Below, piece after piece: positions 26,930 to 34,806 of a stretch of DNA of 64,000 bases. Origin of the DNA: Aquaspirillum sp. LM1. GTDB lineage: Bacteria > Pseudomonadota > Gammaproteobacteria > Burkholderiales > Aquaspirillaceae. A program made the position numbers and the translations under genes. How positions within the stretch are numbered: the first letter of the stretch is position 1; every line of letters starts with the position of its first letter. The stretch is taken from NCBI RefSeq assembly GCF_002002905.1, contig NZ_CP019509.1:1736001-1800000 (forward strand), written 5' to 3'. The notes under the pieces are model-generated. The model did no database searches. It was not told the DNA's origin and was given only the letters and a program-made list of their open reading frames with translations.

Positions 26930-28219
26930 ATGACAACTGCTGCTTCCCTGGCCGACTGGCTGAGTCGGCTGGAATCCCTGAACATCAACAGCATCGACCT
27001 GGGCCTGAACCGGGTGGCCCAGGTCAAAGACGCCATGGGCCTGACGCCGCCCTGCCCGGTGATTACCGTCGCCGGCACCAATGGCAAAGGCTCGGTGGTG
27101 GCGATGCTGTCCACCATCCTGCACGCTGCCGGCTACCGGGTGGGCACCTTCACCTCGCCGCACCTGCTGGCCTACAACGAGCGGGTGGCCATCGACTTGC
27201 AGCCGGCCAGCGATGACTTGCTGATTGCCGGCTTTGCCGCCGTGGAAACCGGGCGCGGCGACACCCGGCTGACGTATTTCGAGTTTTCTGCGCTGGCGGC
27301 GATGTACACCTTTCTGGCCGCCAAGGTGGATGTGATTGTGCTGGAAGTGGGCCTGGGTGGCCGGCTGGACGCCGTCAATGCCTTTGACCCGGCTTGCGCG
27401 GTGGTGGTCAGCGTCGATCTGGACCATCTGGACTGGCTGGGCAGCAACCGCGAGGCGATTGGCCGGGAAAAGGCCGGGGTGTTTCGCACCGGCGTGCCAG
27501 CCATTTGCGCCGACAGCCGCCCGCCGCGCTCGGTGATTGAATACGCCCAGCAGATTGGTGCACCGCTGTGGTGCATTGGCCAGGACTTTGGCTACAGCAA
27601 GCACGACGACAGCCCGCAATGGAATTTCTGGCTGGGTGACACCCGCCGCTCTGCCCTGCCGATTCCGGCGCTGCGCGGCGGTTATCAGCTGGCCAACGCC
27701 AGCGCGGCGCTGGCGGCGCTGGAAGCGGTGCGCCAACAGCTGCCGGTAGGCATGGGTGACATCCGTCGCGGCCTGCTGGATGTAGAATGGCCGGGCCGTT
27801 TTCAGGTGCTGCCCGGCCGCCCGGTGGTGGTGCTTGACGTGGCGCACAACCCGCACGCCGCCCGCGCACTGGCCGGCAACACCCTGAGCCTGGGCTTTGC
27901 CGAGCACCGCTATGCGGTGTTTTCCATTCTGGGCGACAAAGACGCCGATGCAGTGATTGCTGCCATGCTGGAACATGTTGACACCTGGCTGATTGCCCCA
28001 GTGGACAGCCCACGCGCCTTGCCGCTAGACGTGCTGGCCGCCAAGCTGGCCGAGCACGGTGCCCGCGACGTGCGCCAACTGGCCAGTGTGGCCCAGGCCT
28101 GGCAGCTGGCTACATCGCAAGCCAGCGAAAATGATAGAATCACCGTGTTTGGATCGTTTTACACGGTGGCCGAGGTGATGAAAGCCCGCGCCGCCGAGAA
28201 GGCCGCCCAGCGGCGCTGA
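26930..28219 (+). CDS. folC: Bifunctional dihydrofolate synthase/folylpolyglutamate synthase
   Basis: A 429-residue Mur-ligase-family enzyme that adds glutamate to dihydropteroate and then to folates. The P-loop GTNGKGS is at residues 49-55, followed by TFTSPHLLAYNERVAID, VGLGGRLDAVNAF and VVLDVAHNPHAARAL with the Mur-ligase C-terminal signature. The gene order folC-dedD-cvpA-purF is the one known from E. coli. Length is normal. Confidence 0.96.
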   Translation: MTTAASLADWLSRLESLNINSIDLGLNRVAQVKDAMGLTPPCPVITVAGTNGKGSVVAMLSTILHAAGYRVGTFTSPHLLAYNERVAIDLQPASDDLLIAGFAAVETGRGDTRLTYFEFSALAAMYTFLAAKVDVIVLEVGLGGRLDAVNAFDPACAVVVSVDLDHLDWLGSNREAIGREKAGVFRTGVPAICADSRPPRSVIEYAQQIGAPLWCIGQDFGYSKHDDSPQWNFWLGDTRRSALPIPALRGGYQLANASAALAALEAVRQQLPVGMGDIRRGLLDVEWPGRFQVLPGRPVVVLDVAHNPHAARALAGNTLSLGFAEHRYAVFSILGDKDADAVIAAMLEHVDTWLIAPVDSPRALPLDVLAAKLAEHGARDVRQLASVAQAWQLATSQASENDRITVFGSFYTVAEVMKARAAEKAAQRR

Positions 28220-28296
28220 CCCTGTCCCGACCCGGCCCGCCTGTCGCGCGCCGCTTGGCGGGACGTTTTGTTTGCACGTTTTACACAGGATTTCTG

Positions 28297-29355
28297 ATGT
28301 CAGGATTGACCAGCCAACAGGACGAACTGGTGCTGTTACGCAAACGCGCCCGCCGCCGCTTGATCGGGGCAATCGTCATGAGCCTGGTCGCAAGCGGAGT
28401 GATGTTGCGGGTGCTGGACAGCAAACCCCAGCACGAGATGCGCCCGGAAACCGTGGACATCGTCAGCAACCTGCCCAGCGACAGCAAGCCCGCCACCAAA
28501 CCGGCGGTGCCCGCCGGTGAAGCCAGCTCAACGCCAGCGGCGGATGCCCCGCCGGCCAGCGAGAAAACCGCCAGCGCCCCGACGCCTGCGGCGGCACCTG
28601 CCGACACTGCTGCGCCGGCCAGCCCCCCGGCTCCGCCCACCAGCACGGCCCCCGCCGCTGTACCTGCCGCCAGCCTGCCGGCAGCGCCGCCGCCTGCCCC
28701 CGCCCTAGCCGCCGCCATGCCTGCGCCGCCGCCGGCCAAATCGGTGGCTGCCGTCAGCCCGCCGCCGGTCCAGGATACGCCACCGCCCGCACCCAAGCCG
28801 GTGCCACGCCCAGAGCCAGCCAAGCCTGAGCCGGTGAAAGCCGACAAACCGGAAAAACCCGAAAAACCGGCGGAAAAACCCAGCAAGAAAGACAGCCACG
28901 ACCCGGCTGCCATCTTGAGTGCCGACGCCAGCAAGACCAAAAAAGCGGAAAAGCCCGAGGTCAAACCCGAGCCCAAGCCTGAGCCCAAGGTAGAAAAAGC
29001 CGAAAAAGCCGACAAGGCCGAGAAAAAGCCGGAAAAAACCGAAAAACCGGAAAAACCGGAAAAACCGGAAAAACCGGAAAAACCCGTCACCAAGCCAGAA
29101 GACAAGCCGGCAGGCAAGGAAGGCAAGCAGCGCTATCTGATTCAGCTGGCAGCCCTGTCCGACCCGGCCAAGGCCGATGCGCTCAAGCAAAAACTGGCAG
29201 GCCTGGGCGTACATGCCTCGGTCAGCCGGGCCGAAACCAGCAAGGGTGAAATCCACCGCGTGCGGGTGGGGCCGTTTGCCTCGCAGGAAGAAGCCAAGGC
29301 GGTGATGAACAAGCTGGGTGCCGCTGGCGTGTCCGGCATCATGGTGCCGCAGTAA
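28297..29355 (+). CDS. dedD: SPOR-domain cell division protein, DedD-like
   Basis: A 352-residue single-pass inner-membrane protein. The N-terminus is cytoplasmic (QQDELVLLRKRARRRLIG), followed by one membrane segment (about residues 22-40), about 220 residues of periplasmic Pro/Ala/Lys/Glu linker, and a SPOR domain that binds denuded glycan at the septum (YLIQLAALSDPAKADALKQ, HRVRVGPFASQEEAKAVM). The linker includes five in-frame GAAAAACCG units (EKP repeats). CAGGA precedes the ATG at 28297. It overlaps cvpA by one base. Confidence 0.88.
   Translation: MSGLTSQQDELVLLRKRARRRLIGAIVMSLVASGVMLRVLDSKPQHEMRPETVDIVSNLPSDSKPATKPAVPAGEASSTPAADAPPASEKTASAPTPAAAPADTAAPASPPAPPTSTAPAAVPAASLPAAPPPAPALAAAMPAPPPAKSVAAVSPPPVQDTPPPAPKPVPRPEPAKPEPVKADKPEKPEKPAEKPSKKDSHDPAAILSADASKTKKAEKPEVKPEPKPEPKVEKAEKADKAEKKPEKTEKPEKPEKPEKPEKPVTKPEDKPAGKEGKQRYLIQLAALSDPAKADALKQKLAGLGVHASVSRAETSKGEIHRVRVGPFASQEEAKAVMNKLGAAGVSGIMVPQ
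29041..29085 (+). repeat. Five tandem 9-bp units in dedD
   Basis: GAAAAACCG is repeated five times (the last unit ends CCC), encoding an E-K-P ladder. The unit is a multiple of three, so copy-number change would keep the frame and only alter linker length. Confidence 0.9.
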
Positions 29356-29939
29356 TGAACGGTCTGGACTATCTGCTGCTGGCCGTGGCTGGCATCTCGG
29401 CGCTGATGGGCCTGCGCCGGGGCCTGGTGTCCGAGGTGCTGTCGCTGGCGGGCTGGGTGGTCAGCTTTATCCTGGCACGCCAGTTTGCCACCCAGGCCGG
29501 ACAATGGCTGCCACTGCCGCTGCCTGGCGATGAGGTGCGCTGGCTGCTAGGCTTCATTGGTCTGATGCTGGCCAGCTGGCTGGGGTTTTTCATTGTGCGC
29601 CAGCTGCTGGCCGGCGTGCTGCGCGTCACCGGCCTATCCGGTCTGGACCGGTTTTTTGGCATGGGCTTTGGCCTGGCGCGCGGCCTGCTGGCAATCACCC
29701 TGGGCGTCTTGCTGGCCGGGCTGACCAGCTGGCCCAATCACCCGATGTGGCAGGCATCGGCGCTGGTCCGGCCCTTTGAACAGCTGGCGCTGGCCGCCCG
29801 GCCCTGGTTGCCGGGCGAGATGGCGGTGCGGGTCAAATACCCGCTGAACGCTGATAGCGCCTCGCTGCGTCAGCTGCTGCCAGAAGAACACGGCACGGTG
29901 CTGCCAGTGATGCCAGTCAGCCCGCCAACGCGCTATTGA
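29355..29939 (+). CDS. cvpA: CvpA family inner-membrane protein
   Basis: A 194-residue protein with four hydrophobic segments (LDYLLLAVAGISALMGLRRG, EVLSLAGWVVSFILARQFA, WLLGFIGLMLASWLGFFIV, GFGLARGLLAITLGVLLAGL). This is the colicin V production protein family, conserved upstream of purF. The ATG shares its A with the dedD stop (TAATG). Its biochemical role is unclear even in E. coli. Confidence 0.9.
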   Translation: MNGLDYLLLAVAGISALMGLRRGLVSEVLSLAGWVVSFILARQFATQAGQWLPLPLPGDEVRWLLGFIGLMLASWLGFFIVRQLLAGVLRVTGLSGLDRFFGMGFGLARGLLAITLGVLLAGLTSWPNHPMWQASALVRPFEQLALAARPWLPGEMAVRVKYPLNADSASLRQLLPEEHGTVLPVMPVSPPTRY

Positions 29940-29963
29940 TTCACGCGATGGATTGCAGTCACA

Positions 29964-30035
29964 CCGCACCGGGTCACCCGGTGCGGCAACAGGATGCGCC
30001 CGCAGGCAGACACCGCGAGCGCATCCGGTTTTTTT
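29964..30035 (+). terminator. Tandem hairpins and intrinsic terminator between cvpA and purF
   Basis: CCGCACCGGG pairs with CCCGGTGCGG (29964-29986). Then GGATGCGC pairs with GCGCATCC (29992-30026), followed by GG and seven T. The second has the form of a true intrinsic terminator 82 bp before purF, so purF must be read by its own promoter or by attenuation. Confidence 0.7.
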
Positions 30036-30116
30036 CTTGGTGGCCCGACCGATGGCGGGCCGTCTGATTCGGGCAGGTTCAGCCTGCCTTCTCAAGCATG
30101 TTGGGAAACTTCTGTT

Positions 30117-31646
30117 ATGTGCGGAATTATTGGGGTAGTGGGACAAACACCGGTTAATCAGCTGTTGTACGACGGTCTGCAGGTGCTGCAGCATCGCGGC
30201 CAGGATGCTGCCGGCATTGTTACCGCCAACGGCAACAGCTTTCACATGCACAAGGGCAGTGGCATGGTGCGCGATGTGTTCCGCACCCGCAATATGCGCT
30301 CGCTGCTGGGCAAGGCCGGGATTGGCCATGTGCGCTACCCGACTGCCGGATCGGCGTCCAGTCTGGCCGAAGCGCAGCCGTTTTATGTCAACTCGCCCTT
30401 TGGCATTGTGCTGGCGCACAACGGCAACCTGACCAATACCGAGGCGCTCAAGCGCTCGGTGTTTGAAAAGGACCTGCGCCATATCAACACCCAGTCGGAT
30501 TCGGAGGTGCTGCTGAATGTGTTTGCCCACGAGCTGGAGCAATACATTGAAGGCACCCAGTTGCCGGTGGATGCCATTTTCAAGGGCGTGGCCGGGGTGC
30601 ACCGCCGCGCCAAAGGCGCTTATGCGGTGGTGGCGCTGATTGCCGACCATGGCCTGGTGGCGTTCCGCGATCCCTGCGGGATTCGTCCGCTGGTGCTGGG
30701 CCGCAACGATCTGGGCGAATACATGCTCGCCTCGGAATCGGTGGCACTGGACTGTTCCGGCTTTACCCTGGTGCGCGATATTGCCCCAGGCGAAGCGGTG
30801 TACATCACCTTTGATGGCCAGCTGCACGCCCGGCAATGCGCCGAGCACACCGTGCACGCACCGTGTCTGTTCGAATACGTCTATTTTGCCCGCCCGGATT
30901 CGATTATCGACGGCGCATCGGTGCATGCCGCCCGCCTGAACATGGGTGAAAAATTGGCAGAAAAAATCCGTGGCCTGAATATCGACCTGGATGTGGTGAT
31001 TCCAATTCCGGACACCAGCCTGCCATCGGCGCTGGAGCTGGCCAAGTGCCTGAACCTGCCGTTCCGCATGGGCTTCATCAAGAACCGCTATGTGGGCCGC
31101 ACCTTCATCATGCCGGGCCAGGCGGTGCGCAAAAAGTCGGTACGCCAGAAGCTCAACCCGATTGCCAGCGAATTTGCCGGCAAGAATGTGCTACTGGTGG
31201 ACGATTCCATCGTGCGTGGCACCACCAGCCGCGAAATCGTGCAAATGGCACGCGACGCCGGGGCCAACAAAGTCTACTTTGCTTCCGCCGCGCCGGCGGT
31301 GCGTTTCCCCAATGTCTACGGGATTGACATGCCCACCCGCGCCGAATTGCTGGCCACCGGTCGCGATGACGGGCAGATTGCCGCTGAAATTGGCGCGGAC
31401 GCGGTGATTTATCAGGAACTCGACGCGCTGAAACAGGCAGTCAGGGACGCCAGCGGCAAGGACAGTATTGTGCTGGACCAGTTTGAAACCTCGTGTTTCG
31501 ACGGAAAGTATATTACCGGCGATATTGGCGAGGCATTTCTGGCGGTGATTGAATCGCGCCGTCAGGAATCGCTGGCCAGCCGCGAAGAATCCCAGGGCAT
31601 GCTGGATTTGAACCTGAACGTGGCCGAGCAGAATCTGGTGCAATAA
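30117..31646 (+). CDS. purF: Amidophosphoribosyltransferase
   Basis: A 509-residue enzyme for the first step of purine synthesis, PRPP plus glutamine to phosphoribosylamine. The start MCGIIGVVG supplies Cys2, the N-terminal nucleophile of the glutaminase domain. The domain contains [12 protein letters not shown] and LAHNGNLTN; the PRTase motif is [18 protein letters not shown]. The ATG at 30117 is fixed by Cys2. Length is normal. A terminator separates it from cvpA, and a 20-bp perfect inverted repeat follows the gene. Confidence 0.97.
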   Translation: MCGIIGVVGQTPVNQLLYDGLQVLQHRGQDAAGIVTANGNSFHMHKGSGMVRDVFRTRNMRSLLGKAGIGHVRYPTAGSASSLAEAQPFYVNSPFGIVLAHNGNLTNTEALKRSVFEKDLRHINTQSDSEVLLNVFAHELEQYIEGTQLPVDAIFKGVAGVHRRAKGAYAVVALIADHGLVAFRDPCGIRPLVLGRNDLGEYMLASESVALDCSGFTLVRDIAPGEAVYITFDGQLHARQCAEHTVHAPCLFEYVYFARPDSIIDGASVHAARLNMGEKLAEKIRGLNIDLDVVIPIPDTSLPSALELAKCLNLPFRMGFIKNRYVGRTFIMPGQAVRKKSVRQKLNPIASEFAGKNVLLVDDSIVRGTTSREIVQMARDAGANKVYFASAAPAVRFPNVYGIDMPTRAELLATGRDDGQIAAEIGADAVIYQELDALKQAVRDASGKDSIVLDQFETSCFDGKYITGDIGEAFLAVIESRRQESLASREESQGMLDLNLNVAEQNLVQ

Positions 31647-31679
31647 ACCGCATACCGCATCGGGCGGGTTGTTGCTCTC

Positions 31680-31743
31680 GCGCACACGCCGCTGACTGAC
31701 TTGGCTGAAAGACTCCACCAGGTTCAGTCAGCGGCGTGTGCGC
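31680..31743. repeat. Perfect 20-bp inverted repeat after purF
   Basis: GCGCACACGCCGCTGACTGA (31680-31699) is exactly inverted at 31724-31743, with a 24-nt loop. There is no T-run. It may stabilise the purF message or be the remains of a mobile element. A second imperfect hairpin (GGGCCAG/CTGGCCC) follows near 31771-31810. Confidence 0.7.
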
Positions 31744-31902
31744 ATGTGGGCATCGCCAGCGTGATATCTGGACGGGCCAGCAGGCGGACACTGCCTCCGC
31801 TTCTGGCCCGCGTGCAATTTCAGATGGTAATTTCCCCGGTATTGGCTACACTTGACCCAACATCCATCGACATTTCTTTCAGCAGAGGCTTATTTGGACG
31901 CC

Positions 31903-32127
31903 ATGAACCAAACAGAATCCGCCTATTGTGATATCGGCCAACGTCCGCCTGGTGTGGAAGCCTGCCAGGATTGTGGAATCAGTGACGCGCTGATGGGTCA
32001 TCAACCTCGTTGCAGCAACCCGGTTTATCAAGCAGCCCGTGATGCCGGAGAACACAAGAAAGCTGCACAACTGGCTGTTTTATTAAGTCAATCCAGCACG
32101 GAGACGTCAGCAAATCCACCCTATTGA
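31903..32127 (+). CDS. Small hypothetical Cys-containing protein
   Basis: A possible 74-residue protein from the ATG at 31903 (MNQTESAYCDIGQRPPGVEACQDCG), with CxxC in ACQDCG and further Cys in YCD and PRCSNP, then a Lys/Ala-rich helix. GGAC lies 4-5 bp before the ATG; an in-frame TTG at 31852 would lengthen it by 17 residues. I do not recognise the family. A clean hairpin follows 22 bp after the stop, which supports a real transcript. Confidence 0.45.
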   Translation: MNQTESAYCDIGQRPPGVEACQDCGISDALMGHQPRCSNPVYQAARDAGEHKKAAQLAVLLSQSSTETSANPPY

Positions 32128-32148
32128 GATCTGATGCACATTTGACCA

Positions 32149-32174
32149 GAGAGGGCTGCGCAAGCAGCCCTCTC
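32149..32174. terminator. Stem-loop between the small gene and the oxidoreductase remnant
   Basis: GAGAGGGCTGC-GCAA-GCAGCCCTCTC is a perfect 11-bp stem with a GCAA tetraloop and is placed to serve both convergent genes. Confidence 0.65.
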
Positions 32175-32211
32175 TGGTATTTGATTCACACGTCAAGCCG
32201 TCTGGGTGGCA

Positions 32212-32545
32212 TTAGCCGGCAATCAGCTGGCTGGCGGCATCGCGCAGGGCCGTGCGCAGGCCTTCTTCCACCACCGGATGATAAAACGGCATGTCCAGCA
32301 TCTGGCCGATGGTCAGTTGCTGCTGGCAGGCCCAGGCCAGCAAGTGGGCAATATGTTCGGCGCGCGGGCCGACCCATTCTGCCCCCAGCAAACGGCCACT
32401 GCCCTGTTCGGCGTACACATGCATCAGGCCACGGTTGCGCAGCATCACCCGGCTGCGGCCCTGGTCTTCAAAGCTGACCTTTCCCACCACATACTGCCCG
32501 GCAGGTAAATCAGCGTGGCGCAAGCCAACCATGGCAATCTGCGGT
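32212..32545 (-). pseudogene. C-terminal remnant of a pyridine-nucleotide-disulfide oxidoreductase (dihydrolipoamide-dehydrogenase-like)
   Basis: About 111 codons remain, starting [21 protein letters not shown] and including [38 protein letters not shown] and [21 protein letters not shown]. This is the dimerisation domain of Lpd-type flavoproteins. The FAD- and NAD-binding parts (about 340 residues) are absent; the IS605-type element starts at 32546. The hybrid peroxiredoxin on the other side of the element is truncated too, so a deletion appears to have joined the two genes. Confidence 0.82.
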
Positions 32546-32700
32546 TGACATCCTCCCCCGCCTAAAGTCGGGGGATTCCTACGGCGCTCATCCCGGCATC
32601 GAGCCGGCATGAGTCGCTTCGGCGGGTTCCTGCTGCTGGCGGCATGACTGCACCGCTCACTTCACAGGCGATCCGGGCTGCGGTTTCCCGCCCGGCGGAA
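32546..32700 (-). ncRNA. Candidate omega (re)RNA of the first TnpB element
   Basis: In IS605-type elements the guide RNA scaffold spans the 3' end of tnpB and the right end, with the guide taken from the flank. The conserved GCCGTAGGAATC box and terminal hairpin followed by AGGATGTCA match the second element with compensatory stem changes. The flank-derived guide would begin ACCGCAGATTGCCATGGTTG (minus strand). The 5' boundary is a guess. Confidence 0.4.
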
Positions 32701-33866
32701 GCATCCGCCGTGTCCTGCCCTTCGTCTCGCAATCGTTGCATCCCGCGAGACAGGATGTTGATCGCGCCGACCAGATCGGCGTTTTCCTCGAAACTGCATT
32801 CCACACACTGGAACCGGGCCTGCATCTGGCGGTTGTCCGCCGACACATGGCCGCAGCACGGACACGTCCGGCTGGTGTTCTGCGCCGGCACTGCTATGAG
32901 ATGTCCACCGTTCCACGCCAGTTTGTAGTCCAATTGGCAGCGGAACTCGGCCCATCCTTGATCGAGGATGGACTTGTTCAGGCCGGACTTGGCCCGAACC
33001 TGCTTCCCCGGCTTTTCGGGGCTGCCTGCTGCCGACTTGGACATGTTTCTCACTTGCAAGTCCTCGATACACACCATCGCGTGGTTTTGGCTGATCGTGG
33101 TCGTGGCTTTGTGCAGGAAGTCGCGGCGGGCGTTGCCGATGCGGGCGTGAATGCGCTGGATTCTGGACTTTGCCTTCTTCCAGTTGCTGCTGAATCTGGT
33201 CTTGCGGCTCATGGCCTGCTGCGCGCGGCGCAAGGCCGTCTCGTGTCGCTTGAAGCTGTTGAGCGGGGCATGGAACGTGCCGTCCGAGAGCGTGGCAAAC
33301 CGTGCAATGCCCATGTCGATGCCGACTGCGCCACCCTGCGGGATGGGCTGCTCAATCTCGCGTTCGGTCTGGATGCTCACGAACCATTTGCCGCAAGACT
33401 GGCTCACGGTGATGTTCTTCACCGCGCCCAGCACCTCGCGGCTGTTGCGGTAGCGCAGCCAGCCGAGCTTGGGCAGGAACAGGCGGTTGTTGGCCTGATC
33501 AAGCTTGATCTGTTTTGGGTCGGGATAGCGGAAGCTGTTATGCTGCCCCTTCTTCTTGAAGCGCGGAAAATCAGCGCGTTTGGCGAAGAAGTTGGTGTAG
33601 GCCCGCTCCAAATCCTTGAGCGTCTGTTGCAAGGGATGAACCGGCGCATCGGCCAGCCATGCCGTTTCTGTGCTGTGGCGCCACTCGGTGAGCAGCTTGC
33701 ACAGCCCTGCGTAGCCAAGCTTCTTCTTGCCTTGCTCGTAGCGCTCCTTTTGCAAGGCCAATGCCTTGTTGAACACGAAACGGCACGAGCCAGCAAAGCG
33801 GCGCATGTCGCGCTGCTGTTCGCCGGTCGGCATCAGTTCGTATTTGTAGGCTTGAAGGCGTTGCAT
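32562..33866 (-). CDS. tnpB: TnpB, RNA-guided nuclease of the IS605 family
   Basis: A 434-residue protein starting [29 protein letters not shown]. The RuvC triad appears intact: D184 in [10 protein letters not shown]268 in [10 protein letters not shown] and D364 in [10 protein letters not shown]. The zinc finger cysteines C335/C338 and C354/C357 lie between the last two. Length is normal for TnpB, with a variable tail overlapping the element's right end. The ATG at 33866 aligns with the second tnpB in the window; the upstream in-frame extension is not conserved. Confidence 0.92.
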   Translation of the reverse strand: MQRLQAYKYELMPTGEQQRDMRRFAGSCRFVFNKALALQKERYEQGKKKLGYAGLCKLLTEWRHSTETAWLADAPVHPLQQTLKDLERAYTNFFAKRADFPRFKKKGQHNSFRYPDPKQIKLDQANNRLFLPKLGWLRYRNSREVLGAVKNITVSQSCGKWFVSIQTEREIEQPIPQGGAVGIDMGIARFATLSDGTFHAPLNSFKRHETALRRAQQAMSRKTRFSSNWKKAKSRIQRIHARIGNARRDFLHKATTTISQNHAMVCIEDLQVRNMSKSAAGSPEKPGKQVRAKSGLNKSILDQGWAEFRCQLDYKLAWNGGHLIAVPAQNTSRTCPCCGHVSADNRQMQARFQCVECSFEENADLVGAINILSRGMQRLRDEGQDTADASAGRETAARIACEVSGAVMPPAAGTRRSDSCRLDAGMSAVGIPRL

Positions 33867-33908
33867 ACTGGTTTTTATACAGCCCATCCCCATCGACGGC
33901 AAGGACGG

Positions 33909-34565
33909 CTACGCCGTCCGCGCTATCCTTCCCCGCCCTGAACGGCGGGGCTTGCCGCGCACCGGGTCAACGTAGGCGTAGCCGCGTTCGCTGAGCAACT
34001 GCTTGGCGCGGGCGCAATGCGGGCAGCCCACCTTGCTGAACACCACCACCTGATCGGGCTTTTTTGCTGCCGGATTGACATAATCAAGCATGGTGTCGGC
34101 GTCAGACACTTTAAATGGGTCGCCCGGTTCTTCTGGCTCGATGAACATTTTCTCGATCACGCCGTCTTTCACCAGCATGGCGTAGCGCCAGCTGCGCTGG
34201 CCAAAGCCGATGTCCTGCTTGTCTACCAGCATGCCCATGCCGGCGGTAAATTCGCCATTGCCGTCTGGCACCATGGTCAGGTTTTGCGCTTCCTGATCCT
34301 TGGCCCACTCGTTCATCACAAAGGTGTCGTTGACCGACACACACAGAATGCTGTCCACCCCATTGGCAAAAAAGGTGGGGGCCAGCTCGTTGTAGCGCGG
34401 CAGGTGGGTGGACGAGCAGGTGGGGGTAAACGCGCCTGGCAGCGAGAACACCACCACGGTCTTGCCGTTGAACAGCCCGGCGCTGGTGAGGGTTTGCCAG
34501 TCGTTGCCGACGCGGATCGGGAACGACACATCGGGGACACGTTGGCCTTCGCGGTTTTGCAGCAT
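33909..34565 (-). CDS. Hybrid peroxiredoxin-glutaredoxin (Prx5 type), glutaredoxin domain truncated by the IS element
   Basis: A peroxide reductase of the neisserial/Haemophilus hybrid type. The peroxiredoxin domain (residues 1-165) has the peroxidatic Cys50 in [16 protein letters not shown] short linker leads to a glutaredoxin domain with the active site C181-PHC184. Only about 21 residues of glutaredoxin follow (to Val202), then 16 foreign residues encoded by the IS end. The cis-Pro TVP motif and last helices that bind glutathione are lost, so self-recycling by glutathione is doubtful. CAGGAGATCATC precedes the ATG at 34565. Confidence 0.88.
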   Translation of the reverse strand: MLQNREGQRVPDVSFPIRVGNDWQTLTSAGLFNGKTVVVFSLPGAFTPTCSSTHLPRYNELAPTFFANGVDSILCVSVNDTFVMNEWAKDQEAQNLTMVPDGNGEFTAGMGMLVDKQDIGFGQRSWRYAMLVKDGVIEKMFIEPEEPGDPFKVSDADTMLDYVNPAAKKPDQVVVFSKVGCPHCARAKQLLSERGYAYVDPVRGKPRRSGRGRIARTA

Positions 34566-34806
34566 GATGATCTCCTGGTTGAAGCGGTTTGATAGAGACG
34601 CCCTGGCGGGCGCTGTGGCCTGCACTGGAGTCGATGGCGTCAGTATCGGGCGAGCACGACCATTTGACTAATTTATTGTTAAAATGCTTTCGATTGTTTT
34701 TAGCTATACAAGTGTCTGCGCTGGCTGTGCCCACTGGCGCAATGGCTTAAAATGCGTCATTCATTTTGCGACAGGCGCACCCGCTGCCTGGCTGACGAGT
34801 CCCCCC

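Larger units (their letters stand above)
32546..33960 (-). mobile_element. IS605-superfamily element with tnpB only (IS1341-like)
   Basis: The low-coordinate end reads TGACATCCTCCCCCGCC with a hairpin (CCCCCG/CGGGGG). The other end has the hairpin CCCCGCC-GTTCA-GGGCGGGG followed by CTTGCCGCGC on the + strand. The same ends occur on the element at 47756-49513. It contains one gene, an intact tnpB, and no tnpA, so it needs a transposase in trans. No target duplication is expected or seen. Confidence 0.85.

Noticed and set aside
29041-29085. Short tandem repeat considered as a CRISPR or origin iteron
   Set aside because: The 9-bp units lie in frame inside the dedD linker and encode EKP repeats.
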